A stretch of DNA of 25,559 nt, taken from the NCBI GenBank assembly GCA_937897005.1, contig CALCOQ010000158.1:1-25559 (forward strand). The letters are read 5' to 3'. The DNA is from an uncultured euryarchaeote. GTDB taxonomy: Archaea > Thermoplasmatota > Poseidoniia > Poseidoniales > Poseidoniaceae. Positions 24,026 to 25,559 of this stretch are shown piece by piece (position 1 is the first letter of the stretch; every line of letters starts with the position of its first letter). The notes below the pieces were generated by a model that saw nothing but the letters and a program-made list of their open reading frames with translations, ran no database searches and was not told the DNA's origin. Made by a program: the position numbers and the translations under genes.

Positions 24026-24286
24026 GTGAGACCTGAACCATGGGCTTTCCATCTGTTTGGATTGGCTACTCCTATCGTGGTCATCATTTCCTTGCCTCAG
24101 GGTTCTTTCTGGATGACGGCAGGAATTATTCTTGTTCTGGGTCTTTATCCGCTTCTGGAAATCCTATTCAGTGAACGACAATCGGCCTCTCCTCCTGTAG
24201 ATGATGGTCGAGATTTCGAAACCATTCTCATGACTCATGCCAGCAGCGCTGGCGACGTGCTAGGAGACGTTTGGGTGGTCGCTTAG
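24026..24286 (+). pseudogene. AlkB-like membrane hydroxylase, N-terminal fragment truncated at a junction
   Basis: 86 aa from a GTG start. Residues 8-25 and 28-48 are two hydrophobic helices. The pattern WMTAGIILVLGLYPLLEIL, then a short polar loop with PPVDDGRDFETILMTHA, resembles the first helix pair and following loop of alkane 1-monooxygenase (AlkB) and related di-iron membrane hydroxylases, which are normally about 350-420 aa with eight or nine conserved histidines. After residue about 72 the likeness stops, and the last residues run into a compositionally different sequence and a TAG. None of the di-iron histidine boxes is present, so it cannot be active as it stands. The family call is by eye and tentative. 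A GAGG lies just upstream of the GTG; an in-frame TGA at 24005 limits the start. Confidence 0.45.
24239..24253. other. Short inverted repeat at the composition junction
   Basis: GCCAGC and GCTGGC are perfect 6-bp arms around AGC. The repeat lies where likeness to AlkB ends and just before the higher-GC region starts. It might mark a recombination point or a chimera formed by template switching; it could also be coincidence. Confidence 0.35.
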
Positions 24287-24287
24287 C

Positions 24288-25559
24288 GTGCAACGCAAGA
24301 ACTTCGGCCGCAACCAGGTGCTCAAGCCGTCGCAGGCCTACACCCCAGCCGACGAACAGGAAGTCCTACAGATCCTCGACAGACACCGCGGCCAGCGCAT
24401 CCGCGCCGTCGGTAGATTGCATAGTTGGAGCGAGGCAATCCTCGGCGACGACGTGCTGTTAGATCTGCGACGGTTGAACGACGTCCGGCTCCAGCCTGAC
24501 GACGATGAGTTTGTTGCCATGGTAGGGGCCGGATGCCAGATCAAGCGCCTTCTCAAAGAGCTTGATCGCGACGGTGCCACCCTGCATTCGTTAGGTCTGA
24601 TCACGGTACAGACCATTGCCGGAGCGATATCCACCGGGACTCATGGCTCGGGACGCCACAGCATGTCGCACTATGTCATGGGGGTGCGGTTGGCGCGCTA
24701 TGACGCTACCACTGGCCAGGCGATCATTGAGGAGTTGAGCGCCGGAGAACCTCTGCAGGCAGTTCGCTGTTCATTGGGTTCACTAGGAATCATTCTGTCC
24801 GTGAAGATTCGCTGCCGCACACAGTACAGGATTCAGGAGCATTTCACCGAGTCTCGTCGGCTCTCGGACGCCTTAGACGCAGAAGCGTCATTTCCGCTCC
24901 AGCAGTTCTATCTCGTCCCTTGGCGCTGGTCTTATTTCAGCCAGCATCGGTGTGAGGATGAGCGACCACGTTCACGCCTCGCTAGACTGTACCGGCTCTA
25001 CTGGCTGGGAGTGATGGACTATGGTATGCACCTGCTCATTTTGACTCTGAAACGCTGGGTGCGAAGTCGGCGCTTGATCCGGTTTGCCTTTCGTCGCATC
25101 GTTCCGGCGTTCCTGATTCGTAACTGGAAGGTCATTGATCGCTCCTCGTCCATGCTGGTGATGAGGCATCAGGCCTTTCGCCACATTGAGATCGAGTTGT
25201 TCGTGCCCCGAGACCGGTTGGTGGATGCACTCGATTTTACCCAAGAAGTCATCAAGGTTGCTGGCGGAATAGAGTCAACGTTGTCAGCAGACAACCAGCG
25301 GCTAATCGAGGAGCTCGGTATGCAAGAGTCTCTAGCAGGGCTTCACGATCAGTACTGCCACCACTACCCCATCTGCGTGCGTCGGGTGCTTCCCGATGAC
25401 ACTTTGATATCGATGGCCAGCGGCGCTGATCAGGACTGGTACGCGCTGAGCTTCATCAGCTACGCGAAGCCGGCACGACGCGCTGGTTTTTCCCTGTTCG
25501 CGAGCTTCATGGCCCGAAGCATGTCCAGGCTGTTCCATGCGCGCCCGCACTGGGGCAAA
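24288..25559 (+). CDS. FAD-dependent oxidoreductase, sugar-1,4-lactone oxidase (ALO) family, 3' partial
   Basis: An unbroken frame of 424 codons from GTG at 24288 to the window edge. The N-terminal FAD (PCMH/VAO) domain shows RAVGRLHSWSEAI, where H45 matches the histidine that carries covalent FAD in many relatives, then MVGAG and LGLITVQTIAGAISTGTHGSG around residues 103-122. The C-terminal ALO substrate domain follows, and the window stops right at RPHWGK, a motif near the end of this family, so probably only 20-40 residues are missing. It would oxidise an aldonolactone or alditol with O2 or another acceptor. Base and codon use differ from everything to the left: much higher GC, and CGC/CGG arginine codons where the other genes often use AGA. 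In-frame TAG at 24261 limits the start. Likely foreign or chimeric DNA. Confidence 0.85.
   Translation, partial: MQRKNFGRNQVLKPSQAYTPADEQEVLQILDRHRGQRIRAVGRLHSWSEAILGDDVLLDLRRLNDVRLQPDDDEFVAMVGAGCQIKRLLKELDRDGATLHSLGLITVQTIAGAISTGTHGSGRHSMSHYVMGVRLARYDATTGQAIIEELSAGEPLQAVRCSLGSLGIILSVKIRCRTQYRIQEHFTESRRLSDALDAEASFPLQQFYLVPWRWSYFSQHRCEDERPRSRLARLYRLYWLGVMDYGMHLLILTLKRWVRSRRLIRFAFRRIVPAFLIRNWKVIDRSSSMLVMRHQAFRHIEIELFVPRDRLVDALDFTQEVIKVAGGIESTLSADNQRLIEELGMQESLAGLHDQYCHHYPICVRRVLPDDTLISMASGADQDWYALSFISYAKPARRAGFSLFASFMARSMSRLFHARPHWGK

Overview
The window looks like a piece of a mesophilic marine euryarchaeon, most likely Marine Group II (Poseidoniales) or a close relative. This is inference. 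It rests on an archaeal tRNA 4-demethylwyosine synthase (Taw1), an archaeal-type ribosomal protein S2, an AbrB-PhoU phosphate regulator, membrane-anchored winged-helix regulators, zinc-ribbon proteins and a 3-hydroxyacyl-CoA dehydrogenase/enoyl-CoA hydratase fusion in the archaeal domain order. Several promoters place an AT-rich TATA-like element about 25-28 nt before an ATG, as expected for leaderless archaeal transcripts. No tRNA, rRNA, CRISPR array or insertion sequence was recognised, and no stretch of more than about 300 bases lacks a gene.

Layout, left to right. (1) 1-3.0 kb: a membrane-anchored zinc-ribbon protein, a small predicted lipoprotein, and a convergent Cas4-like PD-(D/E)XK nuclease with four predicted membrane helices inserted in its fold. 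(2) 3.1-9.2 kb: ribosomal protein S2 (+), facing a minus-strand block that reads, in transcription order, HAD/ECH fusion (beta-oxidation), HxlR regulator, membrane-anchored winged-helix protein, two-HTH protein, tRNA-dihydrouridine synthase. (3) 9.2-14.6 kb: a plus-strand ABC transporter operon of ATPase, 1199-aa tandem-FtsX permease and a second ATPase. The permease carries a pentapeptide-repeat block in its second extracytoplasmic domain. The second ATPase has a C-terminal extension ending in a zinc ribbon. (4) 14.6-19.4 kb: a PLP aminotransferase, two GT4 glycosyltransferases and GDP-mannose 4,6-dehydratase, probably for a surface glycan. (5) 19.4-23.8 kb: Taw1 translationally coupled to AbrB-PhoU, divergent from a Pit phosphate permease fused to a DUF47 (PhoU-like) domain. 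The shared promoter holds a perfect 15-bp palindrome between two back-to-back TATA boxes. (6) 23.8-25.6 kb: a short possible gene, an AlkB-like N-terminal fragment that stops abruptly, then a higher-GC FAD-dependent sugar-lactone-oxidase-like gene running off the right end. The change in composition and the truncated gene mark a junction at about 24.24-24.29 kb, either acquired DNA or an assembly/amplification chimera.

The points most worth a second look are the pentapeptide-bearing, two-ATPase ABC transporter, the membrane-embedded Cas4-like nuclease, the phosphate regulatory pair with its operator-like palindrome and the Pit-DUF47 fusion, and the right-hand junction.
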